This document shows positions 63,558 through 64,000 of a stretch of DNA of 64,000 nucleotides, piece after piece. The notes below the pieces were generated by a model. That model ran no database searches. It was not told the DNA's origin and saw only the letters and a program-made list of their open reading frames with translations. The stretch spans positions 124,001-188,000 of the forward strand of contig NZ_CP115669.1 in the NCBI RefSeq assembly GCF_029203285.1. The letters run 5' to 3'. Position 1 is the first letter of the stretch. Each line of letters opens with the position of its first letter. This DNA is from Pseudomonas sp. PSE14 (GTDB lineage Bacteria; Pseudomonadota; Gammaproteobacteria; Pseudomonadales; Pseudomonadaceae). Position numbers and translations under genes: made by a program.

Positions 63558-64000
63558 TCAGGCGCGCTGGCGCGACTGCTGGTCGATCAGGTACTGCAGG
63601 CGGTACAGGTGGCGGTAGCCGGCTTCCCAGGCGCCATGCCCGGATTTCACGTTGATGTGGCCGGCGGACGGCAGGATCACCGTCTCGGCGCCCCAGGTGC
63701 GGCCGAGGATCAGGGCCCGCTGCGGGCTGCAGGCTGAGTCGTTGTCCGAACCCACCAGCACGGCCGGGAAAGGCAGCGCCTCGCGGGCGATCGGCGCGAA
63801 GTTGCGCAGGGCTTCGTGGCAGGTTTCCCGCTCCACGTCCGCCGGGGCGACCAGCAGGGCACCGGAGACCTGCGCCAGGACGCGGCGATCGGCGCGGGCG
63901 GCCCAGGCGGCGACGGTGACGCAGCCCAGGCTGTGGGCGATCAGCACCACGCGACCCGGCTCGCGGCGAATCTCGCGGTCCAGTTCGGCGACCCAGTCGG
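63558..64000 (-). CDS. RBBP9/YdeN-type alpha/beta hydrolase (N-terminus outside window)
   Basis: Partial gene continuing past base 64000. The visible part starts DWVAELDREIRREPGRVVLI and includes the nucleophile elbow AHSLGCVTVA, the Asp of VGSDNDSACS and the His of SAGHINVKSGHGAW, which is the RBBP9 (serine hydrolase) signature. It is probably a small cytosolic serine hydrolase of unknown substrate. Oriented towards the amidase gene. Confidence 0.85.
   Translation of the reverse strand, partial: DWVAELDREIRREPGRVVLIAHSLGCVTVAAWAARADRRVLAQVSGALLVAPADVERETCHEALRNFAPIAREALPFPAVLVGSDNDSACSPQRALILGRTWGAETVILPSAGHINVKSGHGAWEAGYRHLYRLQYLIDQQSRQRA

Overview
The window is GC-rich chromosomal DNA of a Pseudomonas species outside the aeruginosa core, perhaps of the citronellolis/nitroreducens/knackmussii type (inference from gene content, codon use and interspersed repeats). 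Many blocks match gene sets found near PA0130-PA0200 of P. aeruginosa (bau, ahp, sia, che2, ats, ggt/ompK/TetR/YigZ), but in a different order and with other loci between them. There are no rRNA or tRNA genes, no CRISPR array and no complete prophage or insertion sequence.

Layout. 1-2.8 kb: end of a PiT phosphate transporter, an orphan lipoprotein and a HAD phosphatase. 3-6.8 kb: a compact minus-strand operon (flavin monooxygenase, a RidA-like protein without the usual catalytic Arg, DUF1028, M20 deacylase) that looks like an unassigned amine or amide catabolic pathway. 7.2-11.7 kb: the beta-alanine locus bauR / bauABC. 11.7-14.3 kb: a frameshifted BRO-N antirepressor-like gene, a long palindromic repeat, a GNAT protein and a DUF2845 protein. 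14.4-19 kb: a NYN/OST-HTH protein and siaABCD, the phospho-switch that controls the diguanylate cyclase SiaD. 19.2-28.5 kb: a che2-type chemosensory cluster with a double-PAS Aer2 receptor. 28.8-41.1 kb: a sulfur-scavenging island (atsA, atsB, atsC, atsR, a LysR regulator, a TonB-dependent receptor, atsK and a second TauD-family dioxygenase). 41.2-45 kb: 8-oxoguanine deaminase, an SDR and a sigma-54-linked dicarboxylate transporter. 45.2-50.4 kb: AraC regulator, gamma-glutamyltransferase, OmpK/Tsx-like porin, TetR and YigZ. 50.8-57.7 kb: a dCache chemoreceptor and xdhABC. 58-60.4 kb: ahpC and ahpF behind an OxyR-like site. 60.6-64 kb: cardiolipin synthase, an amidase and a partial RBBP9-type hydrolase.

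The intergenic DNA is full of repeats from at least four families: GTAGGAGCG elements, CCCTCTCCC paired hairpins, CGTAGGGCGTA terminal-inverted-repeat elements, and a composite element of about 0.9-1 kb present twice (12434-13299 and 34386-35365). The composite is built as one large imperfect palindrome. One CCCTCTCCC pair has entered the 3' end of xdhB and is translated.

The strongest candidates for undescribed biology are the FMO/RidA/DUF1028/M20 operon, the giant palindromic composite repeat, and the intergenic cluster of DnaA-box-like sites at 50.4-50.8 kb.
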